Positions 51,790 through 63,639 of a stretch of 64,000 nucleotides of DNA are shown here, piece by piece. The DNA comes from Aphis gossypii (Eukaryota > Arthropoda > Insecta > Hemiptera > Aphididae): the NCBI RefSeq assembly GCF_020184175.1, contig NC_065530.1, forward strand, positions 23,165,260 to 23,229,259, in the 5' to 3' direction. A model generated the notes under the pieces. The model saw only the letters and a list, made by a program, of their open reading frames with translations, searched no databases and was not told the origin of the DNA. The first letter of the stretch is position 1. Each line of letters begins with the position of its first letter. Made by a program: the position numbers and the translations under genes.

Positions 51790-53855
51790 TTGTGTTTTCT
51801 TTATTCTCGTTTATCCTACGCTTTACGGTTTATATATAAACAGTTGAAGTCTACTACACTTTAACCACTAATGCTAAAAAGCATTTTTGCGAAATATTTG
51901 CTCAAATTCAAGTGTCTGTGTAGAATTTAGCGTTCAAACGGAAATGTGTAATAAAATATGGTTTAGTTTGATGGATATGATATTTTAAGGTTCGTATAAG
52001 AACATTTTTTATCTGTCTTGAATAAAAATATAACATGTACATTTATAAGTACATAATTACTTTAATAACAAATAAGGATTTAAATAAAACTAAACAAAAT
52101 ATGTATTATCAATGTATCAACAAATATTACATTCTGTCTTATAAGAAACAAATTTGAAATAAATATCATACTGTAGGTATATCACATTATTTATTAACTT
52201 ATAATGTGTGTGTAATAATTGTTTTGACGTGTTGATAAGTCAATAGTTTTTATACATAGAAATTCAATGTTCTTAAGAACTAATATAAAGTAATATAACA
52301 TTTTTTTTTATACTAATATTATATACTGAGTGTAATGTGTATACTGAGTGTTAGTTTATTATTTACTATGGATATCTTTTTTAATTGAAACCAATAAAAT
52401 AAAGGTACGAGTGGATAACAATATTTCCATGACTATAGTAATTTCTTCTATAAATGTTGTTATATAAACACAATATTGTAATATATTGTTACTTGTCAGC
52501 TGTGAAAAAATATAATATAATTCTATTTGGTTATAAAATATTTATTTAAAATGTGAGTTTTTAATAAGTTAAATAATAAATATAAATATTGTACATAAAC
52601 ATAGTTATATTTAAATAGTTAAAGTTTTCCACCAATATCGTATTTTTTTTCATACACAGTTTTTTGAATAATAAAAATATTTTAAAAATTTATGCGAAAT
52701 GAGTAATGTAATATTTTGTACTAGATATTTTTATTTTTTTTAGATTTTTTAGATTTTTATGATATTCTAGTTTTTTGTCTCTTAAATTGGCAAAGTAATA
52801 GTAGTAACACGGTTGATCAACCTGGAGTCGCTTGTCATACCTACACCGTAAATAGTTAATAATATTACAATAAAAAAAATATTTAACACTTATTCATAAT
52901 ATAATTTACTGTTTATTTTTTCTCTGATAAACGTTAAACAAATAGGTTTTTTCTGTTGTTGAGTGATTTTAGAGTAAAATATTACAATACTATCTGTTAA
53001 ACAAAGTATAAAAATAATATTTATGGGAGATTTTTTTTATCAATTTGTCTAAATATCATCTCAAAACAATATGTGTATCCATTTAATTTAATAACTTATT
53101 TTTATTTTCAAGATAGAATACATTTTTCAAATAACAATAAAATATAAAAACCAATGTATCAAATGCTCAAAAACCATAAAAGAAAAAAAAAATGTTTTTG
53201 TTAAATCTGTAGTGATCTATGCGAGTCTGGGAAAGAAAACAAATATTACGCTTACAACCACTTAACAAATTTATAATTTAAAAGTACTGTTAAATTAAAG
53301 TTGAAAAATGGTAAGGTTATAATTTTTTAAGAATTATACGTAGATAATGTTCAGCTTTCGGATTCACATATTAATTGATTATTATCTTATGAACGTATTT
53401 TAACTAGTACAATATAAATTCCGTCTTAACTAAACATACGAGTGATTAAACTAATTCGCCCACACTAACCTATATATATATATATATATGCATATTATTA
53501 CTTAATGACTAACGCGTGTATTATTATAGTATATTATTTGACATCCATTCATCGTCATTCGTCATCATGCTCGTACGCATTAATATTACACAATAGCAAA
53601 TTACACGTACGAGCGCTGCACATTACACTCGTTTGATCACTCTGAGGTCATATTTCTCATAGAGTCTGTTTGTCTTACATATCGCTGCAGGTCGGTAGCT
53701 GGATCGCGTCAATCTGTTATTTTAGAGAAAATGAAAAAAAAAAACGATCAAATATGATTGACGCCCAACTGGTACATAATAATACATATAAATGGGGCGT
53801 AAACGATATAATATAATGTCATTATATATACATTATCGGTTAGAGCCAATGCGAT

Positions 53856-53894
<39 letters not shown>

Positions 53895-56430
53895 ATAATA
53901 TTATGTTGCACGTATTAGTCTACTGTTCCAGTCGTACGCATACACGCGTCTATTACACTTTACTTGTTACACTTTTTTTCTCTCACTTTTGTATTATTTA
54001 ATGCACAATTTTTTTTTTTTTTAATTAATATCGGGCATGCATGGCGTGGTGAAGGTACCAGCTCTTAAAATTCAATTAACAGACGTAAAGAAATATTGCC
54101 CCGAGTGACAATATTACGGGGCGTGAACAATACCATAAAACAAATAGTGGTCTAACAATAATCAGTAATATTGTACCGTTGACAACAATTTATTTTGTGT
54201 AAAAAATAGTTCAAGCTTTAAAATTATAATTATGTTATGATAAAAAATTTTTAAACATTATAAGTTTTATGGATGTAATATTGTAATAATATTATATTCA
54301 GCACAATCAACCACAAAAACTATGTATATGATAGTATTAAAAAGAATATATTATATTATAATATTTCAAATTATTAGTTTAAACATTTTATGTTTTAAAT
54401 AAAACATAATTGTATTAAAAATAATACATATTATTAGTTTAAATACCGTAGTTTGTATATTATAATATTGATCACGTAACTTTTTAAATCAAACAGAAAT
54501 AACAAACAAAAAAAGTTTCAAAATGCAAAATTCAAAATTTGGCACGGAGAGTAATAGTTATAGTAACGTTTATGAATTTTTATCAAAGATTTTCCTAATC
54601 TCAGTAGTAAAAAGGTCCGTATTATACAATCGTAAAGTACCCAATTTTATTTATTTAAATTATTGAAACAAATTCACCCAAATATGCAGAATAATTGATT
54701 TTACTAAGATATTTTTACAATAAATAAAATATTTTAAAACAGATATACTAAGTATATGTATTATGTACCTATATGTAAATTTTAACTAATTGATTCACAT
54801 AAATTCACACTTTATTGTCTTGTATATTAATAATAAGATATATATATATGATTTTGTAATATTGTTTAATGTGTTGCACATATTTCAATGATCAATTTGT
54901 TATATATTTTTATCACCAATCTGTATAAAAACCATGTATCTTAAATTAACATCTAATATAATAATATTTATTTTACTATGTTATAATCCTATTTTAGCTC
55001 TTTCTTGGAACGTAGAATTTCTAGGTATAATAATTCAATGTCGTTAGAAGGTATGACAGATAAACACACAATTATGTAGCATTAATGTTATGCACTTAAG
55101 CTTTCTAATATTTTAAAGCCAATGCTCTTAATAGAAGATTTTTTTGAATATTTATTCTAATAAAGTATTTTTTATTATAATAGCTAGCTATCACAATAAT
55201 AGTTATCTCATAGATTTTTTCTACGAACTAAAAATGTTTTATACGTTATACACAAATTAGATAGAAATAATAATTTCCTATTAAAAAATTCTAAAATATA
55301 AAATGTACTCCTGTTGTCATGTTTTATTTTTTTATTTATTGAACTTGAATTTCGGTGGCAGTGACCATTAGCTTTATACATTATATTAAACTATGTTTTT
55401 TACACAACAATTATTATAGTATAAGTTTCTTAAATGTATTATTTTATTTCGGAGAATTTCAGGAATGAGATGATTATTTCAGGACTGCTGTTGTCATGCG
55501 TATTAACTATTAAATATAATTATCATCCAATATGCACTTTCATAATACCTACTATTTATTAAAACTATAGTTGAATTTTAAAACGCATTTAAGTTGGTGT
55601 GATCATAAATCATACTCGTAAACAAATATCTTAAGTGCGTACACTAAAATACTCATATATAATCATTCAATAATGCATTAACATCTGTTAAAATATGCAC
55701 TAAAACTTCAGAAATATATATTTACGAGTATATGCACTAAAATTTAAAATAATTAATCAATTTTTTTTTTTTTTTTTATATCTGAAACATTATTTATTTA
55801 AAAATATTCGGTTATACAATTAATTTACTGATTCAGCAAAATGATTGATAACATTTTTAACGTATTATAGGACTGTACAAAATCTTAACAATAAACATAC
55901 TGCAAGTACGAACATTTAAAAAAAATATATAATCATAAACAGATAAGTACGCATGTACCGGTTTATATAATTGTATTATTGACTGCAGTCGAGTCGCTGG
56001 TACATATATTTATCTATCTTGAAAATACGAAAATATAATATAATATTTTATATCATATTATATCATACTTAAATCATATGATAAATTAAATGTCTGTGGT
56101 GTATTTTTTTTTTATTTTAATTTTTATGAAATAGCATAATATTATAAATATAATATATTCCATCTATAAAAATTTGCTTTCAAGTATGATACGGAATATG
56201 TAAGCACTTTTAAACTAAAAAAAGTCAAATACCCATGCACTAACTTACTAGCACTGTTTATAAGCTACCTATTACAAATATTATAGAATATTAAAGTGTC
56301 TCAATGCATTACGGCATCAAATTTATTATTTTATTCTTTATTTTTATATCGGATTACTTAATTTTTCTCATATTTATAAGGAATAAAAATGTATGTAATA
56401 TTATGTATCTATGTATAACAAAAAAATACC
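51790..56430. other. Intergenic region CPR-G to CPR-H
   Basis: AT-rich with no supported gene. It contains TA (53471-53489) and TAA (53861-53892) microsatellites and a CpG-richer patch at about 53540-53720. A diverged or lost gene here cannot be excluded, since this is one of the larger gaps in the compact group. Confidence 0.4.
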
Positions 56431-56441
56431 TTTATGGTATG

Positions 56442-56543
56442 ACCGGTTCACGAGTACGTGGAGAAATAAAAGTCTGGAGGGACTAGGCAATGTGTACGCA
56501 TTCAACATAAATACTGAGACGTTGGAGACACTATTTATCAGTT
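56442..56543 (+). promoter_or_regulatory. CPR-H promoter
   Basis: Grainyhead-type ACCGGTT (56442-56448), purine-rich TGGAGGGACTA (56475-56485), CATAAATA (56506-56513, in TTCAACATAAATAC as in E and J) and TCAGTT (56538-56543) with start A at 56540, 34 nt from TATA. Confidence 0.75.
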
Positions 56544-56614
56544 GACAGTTATCGTGATAATTGTTCACGTGCATCTCAAATCTATAAACGCAAACCGAGT
56601 ACGAACAAATCACA

Positions 56615-57282
56615 ATGAATATCCAGGTACAGTACAAACCGAAAACAATTTATTTTTTTTATAAATATCCTAACATATTTTTTCATCATTATGAGTCCAT
56701 CTAAAGCTGCTATATTTTATTTGAATGTTAATCGTATTTGAGATATGATTAAGTATTGTCAGATTTTCGTAAGATATTGTAGAAATAACATATTATAGCT
56801 GAATCATTAATGCTAATCGGGCGTGAGACGTTGTGATGAGATTATTCTTATAATATTCTACCCATCATGGCAGAAAGTATGTTATGAAAATTCAACAGAC
56901 GTTTTTATTTTAGATTATCGTTTTCGTCGCATGCTTGTCATCCGCCATGTCACAATACGTCGTTCCGGCATATCCCGCTTACCACGTGGCACCGGCAAAG
57001 GCTTACGTTCCAGTTGCACCCGTCAACGAACCGACGCCGTACAGCTTTGTGTACAGCGTAAACGACCCGAGCACTTACGACGTCAAGAGTCAGGCCGAGT
57101 CCAGCGACGGCAACGGTAACGTAAAAGGCTTTTACAGCCTCTTGGAAGCCGACGGTTCTACGCGCACCGTCGAGTACACCGCGGACGACTACACCGGATT
57201 CAATGCCGTCGTCAAAAAGGAAGGCGGATACGCTTCCGACGTCACTTATAAACCTACAGCAGCTCCCTACAAGCCGTACTGA
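56615..57282 (+). CDS. CPR-H: short divergent RR-2 cuticular protein
   Basis: Secreted chitin-binding cuticle protein, 126 aa, the shortest in the cluster. Exons are 56615-56626 (MNIQ rather than MAxK) and 56914-57282, with a 287-nt phase-0 intron. Exon 2 starts IIVFVACLSSAMS, completing the signal peptide before QY. The RR-2 domain is about 46-106 (PYSFVYSVND, TYDVKSQAESSDGNGNVKG, FYSLLEADGSTR, EYTADDYTGFNAVV). The tail is only about 20 residues (GGYASDVTYKPTAAPYKPY) and lacks the YSAPAY repeats. Codons are strongly G/C-ending, with CCG and GTC common. No AATAAA was found within 400 nt downstream. Confidence 0.93.
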
Positions 57283-57289
57283 GAAATTG

Positions 57290-59190
57290 GAAGAGAGAGA
57301 GAGTGACGGCCAATCGCCACACGACCTTCGTCCTCGACGTTTATAATCCACGTGCCGCGCGCGTTTCCGGCCGCGTCGCCGCTGACACATATTCAGTCAT
57401 TATACTATTATATTATTATATATTTTAATAGTTCAACGAATATTATTATTGTACCAACACGTTCTATAGTTAGCTGTTGCATGGACAGCAGTTCGCGTAC
57501 CTACCCATACTCATATAGCTATAGGTCATTAGAGCGGTTCGTACACTTTAAGATTATAACTATTAGTTACCTTGTAAATAATTATAGGCTATGATTTATT
57601 TGAAACCAATTTGAAGTTGATATTTATTTGTATATTATGTACGTTTATCTGCATTTATTATTATTATTATTAAAATATTGACACAATATAATAATATATT
57701 ATAACAGAAAATGAAAATATGCGTTTATATTATTGCAATAATATTACATTGTGAGTTGTAATTAAAACTGATTCACAACATCGATGGACCAAATTGAAAA
57801 TATTCCATAGAAAATCATTCTAATATTTACAAAAAAATGTGCTGTACATTTCACCTGATTTGTACTAATTACTCTTTTTCAATACGTATCTCGTATTATA
57901 TAGGTTTAAGTTTCTAAAAAATGTTCAAACCTAAATATAATGTCTTGAGAACAGGTTTTCAATTGTTTATCGATATGGTTAATTGAACAGAAGTCATACT
58001 TGAACTAAGGTTATCGATTTTAAATATCATTATAATTAAATTATTTTCAAATTGTATATTTTATTGGTTTATTCTTCTTTGTATTTAATTTTAATTCTAC
58101 AAATTTCCATTTATTACTTTAACAACATATTTTGATAATTAATCGCAGGTCATCTCTCTTATCAAAATACTTTTCATACAATGTAGGTATATGAAAGTCA
58201 TTGCTATAATTTTATAGCAAAATTATTTAAAAATATGTTTGAGTTGCCCATAAAAGTATATACTGAATATAATACTACAAAATTAATTATTAAAAATTAA
58301 ACATCAATCACAGAAGGTGAGTGTAAAAACAATTTTATTTCATCCAATATAAATAATAAATTATCATATAATATTATGAGCTATGATGTATATTAATCGT
58401 CATCGGACTGAAAATTACGAGTAGCAGTTAAATAAATACTTATTTATACTTATCCACTATTTTCACAAGCCATTCTTAAGAAAACGCCATAAGATTAAGA
58501 CACGTTAAATTAGACATTAGTTTTTTTTTCTGTAACAAAAAATAAAACATTTAAAAATTTTGATAATATATTACAATTTTAAATAAAGATATTTCAAATT
58601 AAATTTCATTAAATTTATAATTATAATTGAAAAAAAATTATATAAATAAAGGTATATATACTAATAATTAGTTTGGTAATGTATTAATTTATAAATACTA
58701 TCAAATTCTACCCAGTATGTTAAAATATTATGCCTACATAATACTTTTTCAATATAAGTGAATCAAAAATATGTGATCAATACCATTGATCTTAACTTAA
58801 TGTATTAATATTATTTCTATAATTAAATTAAGTTTTAAGTAAATAAATTGCACAAAATAGAGATATTTGAGCAAACATATTCTTATGCTGTAGCAATAAA
58901 TTAAATAATAATTCATAAAAAAAAAAGTATACTGTTAAAATGAAACATTAAAACTGGCATATATGAATATACATAAAATTATAATTAAAAATAGTATGAG
59001 TACATCAAATTGGTGTAAAACATAAAGCTAATACCTATAGCTAATAAACTATATGTTAGAAAGACATTCAAGGAAAATGAAATAAATAATAATTAAATTC
59101 ACTTTCAAAATTTTTGTTAAATAATTGTATCATACTTGATATTATGATAATAGTTAGATAATTATTTCACTGGGCAAAATTGAACTACAT
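57290..59190. other. Intergenic region CPR-H to CPR-I
   Basis: The first 100 nt (3' flank of H) are GC-rich, then AT-rich sequence with no supported gene, RNA or transposon. Confidence 0.45.
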
Positions 59191-59195
59191 TAACT

Positions 59196-59304
59196 AACCG
59201 GTCTACTGCCAATTAATATTTGGTAACGAAACAATATGGAGGGAAAAATTACCTTCGATATTTCTGTATAAATACTCTATATTCGATGAGGATAATCACC
59301 AGTT
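59196..59304 (+). promoter_or_regulatory. CPR-I promoter
   Basis: Grainyhead-type AACCGGTC (59196-59203), TGGAGGGA (59237-59244), TATAAATA (59267-59274) and CCAGTT with start A at 59301, 34 nt from TATA. Confidence 0.75.
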
Positions 59305-59358
59305 ACTTCTCTACTGTTCATTTGTTCAAATCAAATAATCCAAACAACACAATCAAAA

Positions 59359-60007
59359 ATGGCCGCTAAGGTAACGATACTTGTGAACAGTCTTCCCTTG
59401 TACATTTTAATATTTCCAATCGATTTTGTGTGTTGAATTGCATTGATTTTTATGTTAAACTCATGTTCGTTATTTTTTTTTTCAGATGATCATATTCGCT
59501 GCCTGTGTGGCCACCACACTCGCCCAATACGCCGCCCCAGCTTACCCAGCACCCGCTTACTCAGCACCAAAGGCTTACGCCCCGGAACCCACATACGCCC
59601 CGAAACCATACAGCTTCGAATACAGCGTAAACGACCCACACACCTACGACGTGCACAGCCAATCTGAATACAGCGACGGATACGGCAACGTCAAAGGAAC
59701 TTACAGCCTTTTGGAAGCCGACGGTTCAACCCGCGTCGTCGACTACACCGCTGACTCCTACGGTTTCAACGCTGAAGTCAAGAAAATCGAAGGTGGATAC
59801 AAAGCCCCATACAGCGCCCCAGCCCCATACAGCGCCCCAGCCTACAAATCCGCCCCAGCCTACAAGCCTGCTTACTCTGCACCAGCTTACTCTGCACCAG
59901 CCTACTCTGCACCAGCCTACTCTGCACCAGCCTACGCTGCACCAGCTTACCCAGCACCAGCATACTCTGCACCGGCCTACAAACCAGCCCCATACAAGGC
60001 ATACTAA
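59359..60007 (+). CDS. CPR-I: RR-2 cuticular protein, VHSQ subtype
   Basis: Secreted chitin-binding cuticle protein, 177 aa. Exons are 59359-59370 (MAAK) and 59486-60007, with a 115-nt phase-0 intron, the shortest in the window. The signal peptide is residues 1-17 (MAAKMIIFAACVATTLA) before QY. The RR-2 domain is about 45-104 (PYSFEYSVND, TYDVHSQSEYSDGYGNVKG, TYSLLEADGSTRVVDYTADSYGFNAEV). It has His where most family members have Lys in VKSQ, and Asp for Glu before YTAD; both changes are shared only with CPR-J. The tail has PYSAPAP and five PAYSAPAY-type units, ending KPAPYKAY. From 59624 to 59788 it differs from CPR-J by only four silent changes. Confidence 0.95.
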
Positions 60008-60060
60008 TTCTCAACCAAAAACCATTCCGACTGCGTCACAACCCCTTTCACTGAGCTGAG

Positions 60061-60076
60061 TTCTCGTTAGCGAGAA
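60061..60076 (+). other. Small stem-loop in the CPR-I 3' UTR
   Basis: TTCTCG-TTAG-CGAGAA forms a perfect 6-bp stem with a 4-nt loop, 54 nt after the stop codon. It could be chance. Confidence 0.35.
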
Positions 60077-60145
60077 ACGGCTTTGCTTCTCACATTACCG
60101 AACATGTTTAATTTATTCAATTGTTAATTTATTTATCAAATAATT

Positions 60146-60151
60146 AATAAA
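60146..60151 (+). terminator. Poly(A) signal of CPR-I
   Basis: AATAAA, 139 nt after the stop codon. Confidence 0.65.
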
Positions 60152-60159
60152 TTATTTGA

Positions 60160-62600
60160 TTCATATTACAAATCGTTTGTACTTTATTTCGTCACCTTAT
60201 GAGCGCATTGAATTCCTCATCGTCGTCAAAGCATCCTAGATCGGGTACTGGAACTTTTAAAATTGTATTACAGCCGATCGAAATAAAAACCAGGATCTTA
60301 CTTACAGTTTATTGGTGTATTAATAATAAACAATTTAACCTTTAAGGCATTGAAAACTCAAATTCATAATCCTACAGGTACGAATTATTTTTAATATCCT
60401 TTTTTTAAATATGTAGTTGATTTTGATATGCAGTAATATAATATATTTGTCATGGTCAAAATAATAAAATGCATACACGCGAAGTACTGTCAGTATTTCA
60501 CTATCATTTGAATGTGTTAAAATAATATACGAGTAAATAGTCAAATTATATCAAATTCCATTTTGAAAATATCATTATATTATGTATATAGTTATGGTTA
60601 CTGTTACTGTTATTAAATCATACTGGCAACACCAGTATCCAGTATATACTATATATACATATATATAGTTTAACGAATGCATTTTATGTCTGTCTAGTTC
60701 TTGAATTCAGATACCTATCTAGATTAAACCTTTGCACCTTATTGGCTATGAAAAATGATGTACAATTTATTTCTCATGTTGGCCACTTTATTAGTAATGT
60801 TTTCATAGTTGGAAGTGTAATGAACTGTATTTTTCATTAGGGGTTGTTTATGGTATGTGCATAAAACATGTACATGGCTGTTTGCTTATTCGAAAATAAA
60901 TAAAGCAGCTTTGTATATTGTATCTTTTAAAAATAGAGTTTTATAAAAACAAATGTTAGTGATCAGAACATTTATATATTTTTTATATATTATTTTATGC
61001 ACAATTAAATTTCAAAAACATTTAGATTAATAAAATTTTATGCTATTATATATTTTTACTTATGCAATATTCGCAACGTAGTACTATACTGTATGCTGAT
61101 ATTGGCTCAAAAGTTAATAACAAAATAATATTAGACATATACATAGACATGATATTTAAAAATATATAAAAAAATCTAATGTTAGAATCAAATTTTGGTC
61201 ATTTATATCAGTTTCAGTTGTTAAGTACATTCGTTGAATTGGTCTCCATTTTCTATATAAACATCAAAAATGTATTAAGAAATGGAAAAATGTAATATTT
61301 ATCATTATGATAAATTTATACTTATATTATATTATTATATTTAAAATGAAGTAAAATGGAAAACGATAAAATAAATAAATTTTATTTCAAAATTCAAGTG
61401 TAATCATTTAATGCGACTAATAGCAATATAAGTAACTATATTATCATAAATCATACTAACTAATTTAGGCTGAACATCTTTGCTTAGAATCATTTTTTGT
61501 GTACAATGATTTATCATTTCATTCAAATTAATTTACACATCCGTTACAGTGACTTATTTAATGATGAGGTGTACTTGACACTTTTTATACATGCGAGTAC
61601 TTAGGTACCTACTTTTCTCTACATTCCATTCAAAATATTAAATGTTTTACTTATAAGAGTAAGCATATAGTATATAGTTTCAATTTTAAATACCAAAGTA
61701 GATTTATTTAAAATATATAAATTATAATCAATTTCAATACTTAAAAATCAAATTTTCAACAAGCTATTAATTAGTTGTAAGTAGGTATTTAAATTTTTTA
61801 TAATGGTGTACTGGAAAACTTTTTATGTAATATATATAGTCACTTAACTTCAATCATACAAGCTTAAAATGTTTTAAGGTATAATTTTATAACTAATTAC
61901 TACACATTTAGAAAAAAAATCTGTTGAATTGAAAATTTAATCTGTCTTAAAAAAAAAATAATAATAATAAAATAAAATAAAATAAGTAAATATTAATCAG
62001 AACTTAAATAATTTTTTTTTTTTTTTTTGATATTTCTCATGGCATTGATACTTTTCGAAGAAATGAGTATTTTCTGTTAACTTACTCGATTGGTATACTT
62101 AAATTTATAATTAAATGAAATGAAATGCATTTGAAAATACTAGGATTTTTCGTTATTATTGATGAATTGATGATAAACAAATTGACTTTTCAAAATATAC
62201 ATTTTGTACAAATACATTAATAATACCTGTTGTATGGACATCAAATTGAATATAAAGCTAATACAGTTAATACAGTTGAGTTTATATATTATTTATAAAA
62301 ATTGTATCAATACATTCTATTTTACAATAGAGTTGTAATGATCATATTTATTTTAATATTAGTTAAAACTTGAAATTTTAATAAATAAAAATGTAATATG
62401 ACAATATTTACACATCAACAAAAAATTATAACTTACAAAGTAAACATATATTGCAAGTAATTGTGATGAAAATACAATTATAAAAAATTAGATTTATACT
62501 TTTAATTTAGCTCAATTTGAAAAAAAATTAATTTACTAGTAATATATTATTATATCATATTAATAATTTTGATCTACTTTTCGTATGAAAGGATAGTTTA
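60160..62600. other. Intergenic region CPR-I to CPR-J
   Basis: AT-rich with long A and T runs (for example near 61950-62028). No gene or RNA supported. Confidence 0.45.
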
Positions 62601-62606
62601 GTAAAG

Positions 62607-62810
62607 GGGCGGTAACCACTTAAGCAATGAACACATACAAAATAAATATATATTATACTATATTATATATTATATGACCGATGACCGGTTTTAGTGCATT
62701 TATAATCAGTAATCACTACCATATGTGACAATCAAATGTGTTGGAAGGGATGAAATTGAAACAACCGTTCAACATAAATACGGAGAATCAATAGTGAACA
62801 CCAATCAGTT
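62607..62810 (+). promoter_or_regulatory. CPR-J promoter
   Basis: GGGCGGTAACC (62607-62617), Grainyhead-type ACCGGTT (62684-62690), TGGAAGGGATGA (62742-62753), CATAAATA (62773-62780) and TCAGTT (62805-62810) with start A at 62807, 34 nt from TATA. Order and spacing match CPR-E closely. Confidence 0.8.
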
Positions 62811-62864
62811 TAAAACAACAGGAACACCCATCAAAAACAGAACAACTCAAAAAAATCAAATAAA

Positions 62865-63497
62865 ATGGCCGCCAAGGTATTTATATTTTGTTTGATGATA
62901 TTGTAAAATATGAAAAATAAAACTACGACTATAATGATAATATGTCTATTATACACATAGTTTAAGAGTTTTAAAAATATAATATATATTATATATATAT
63001 ATATATTTTTTTTTATTCTATTAATTCATTCCAACATTTTATAGATGATCATATTCGCCGCATGTGTGGCTTCCGCTCTCGCTCAATACTCCGCTCCAGC
63101 TTACAAGCCAGCGTACTCAGCGCCCGCTTACTCAGCACCAAAGGCTTACGCTCCAGAACCCACATACCCACCCACCCCGTATAACTTTGAATACAGCGTA
63201 AACGACCCACACACCTACGACGTGCACAGCCAATCCGAATACAGCGACGGATACGGCAACGTTAAAGGAACTTACAGCCTTTTGGAAGCCGACGGTTCCA
63301 CCCGCGTCGTCGACTACACCGCTGACTCCTACGGTTTCAACGCTGAAGTTAAGAAAATCAATGGAGGTTACAAGGCCCCATACAGTGCACCGGCCTACAA
63401 GCCAGCTTATTCTGCACCCACATACGCTGCACCAGCTTACTCAGCACCCGCATACTCTGCACCAGCCTACAAACCAGCCCCATACAAGACATATTAA
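62865..63497 (+). CDS. CPR-J: RR-2 cuticular protein, VHSQ subtype
   Basis: Secreted chitin-binding cuticle protein, 154 aa. Exons are 62865-62876 (MAAK) and 63045-63497, with a 168-nt phase-0 intron. The signal peptide is residues 1-17 (ends ASALA) before QY. The RR-2 domain is about 49-108 (PYNFEYSVND, TYDVHSQSEYSDGYGNVKG, DYTADSYGFNAEV). The tail of PAYSAP/YAAPAY units ends KPAPYKTY. The gene is a mosaic: promoter and 3' UTR resemble CPR-E, the N-terminal linker DNA resembles CPR-F, PTYPPTPYNF resembles CPR-E, and the RR-2 core is nearly identical to CPR-I. Confidence 0.95.
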
Positions 63498-63545
63498 AAA
63501 GTCTCAATCCATTTTTAAGCTACGCCGCTGTTTATGACTACCATC

Positions 63546-63635
63546 AATAAACCACTGTCATATTCATAATAATAACTTCGTTACCTGTTCACAAACCATC
63601 TTTTTGTCATCCTAGTATTTATTTTTGTAAATAAA
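63546..63635 (+). terminator. Poly(A) signals of CPR-J
   Basis: AATAAA occurs at 63546-63551 and again at 63630-63635. The second sits in the GTAAATAAATAGTAAATTCA context shared with CPR-E. Confidence 0.65.
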
Positions 63636-63639
63636 TAGT

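Noticed and set aside
56823..57390. Alternative-frame and antisense ORFs over CPR-H (98 and 146 codons)
   Set aside because: The sense frame encodes a clean RR-2 domain with a signal peptide; the others show no family similarity.
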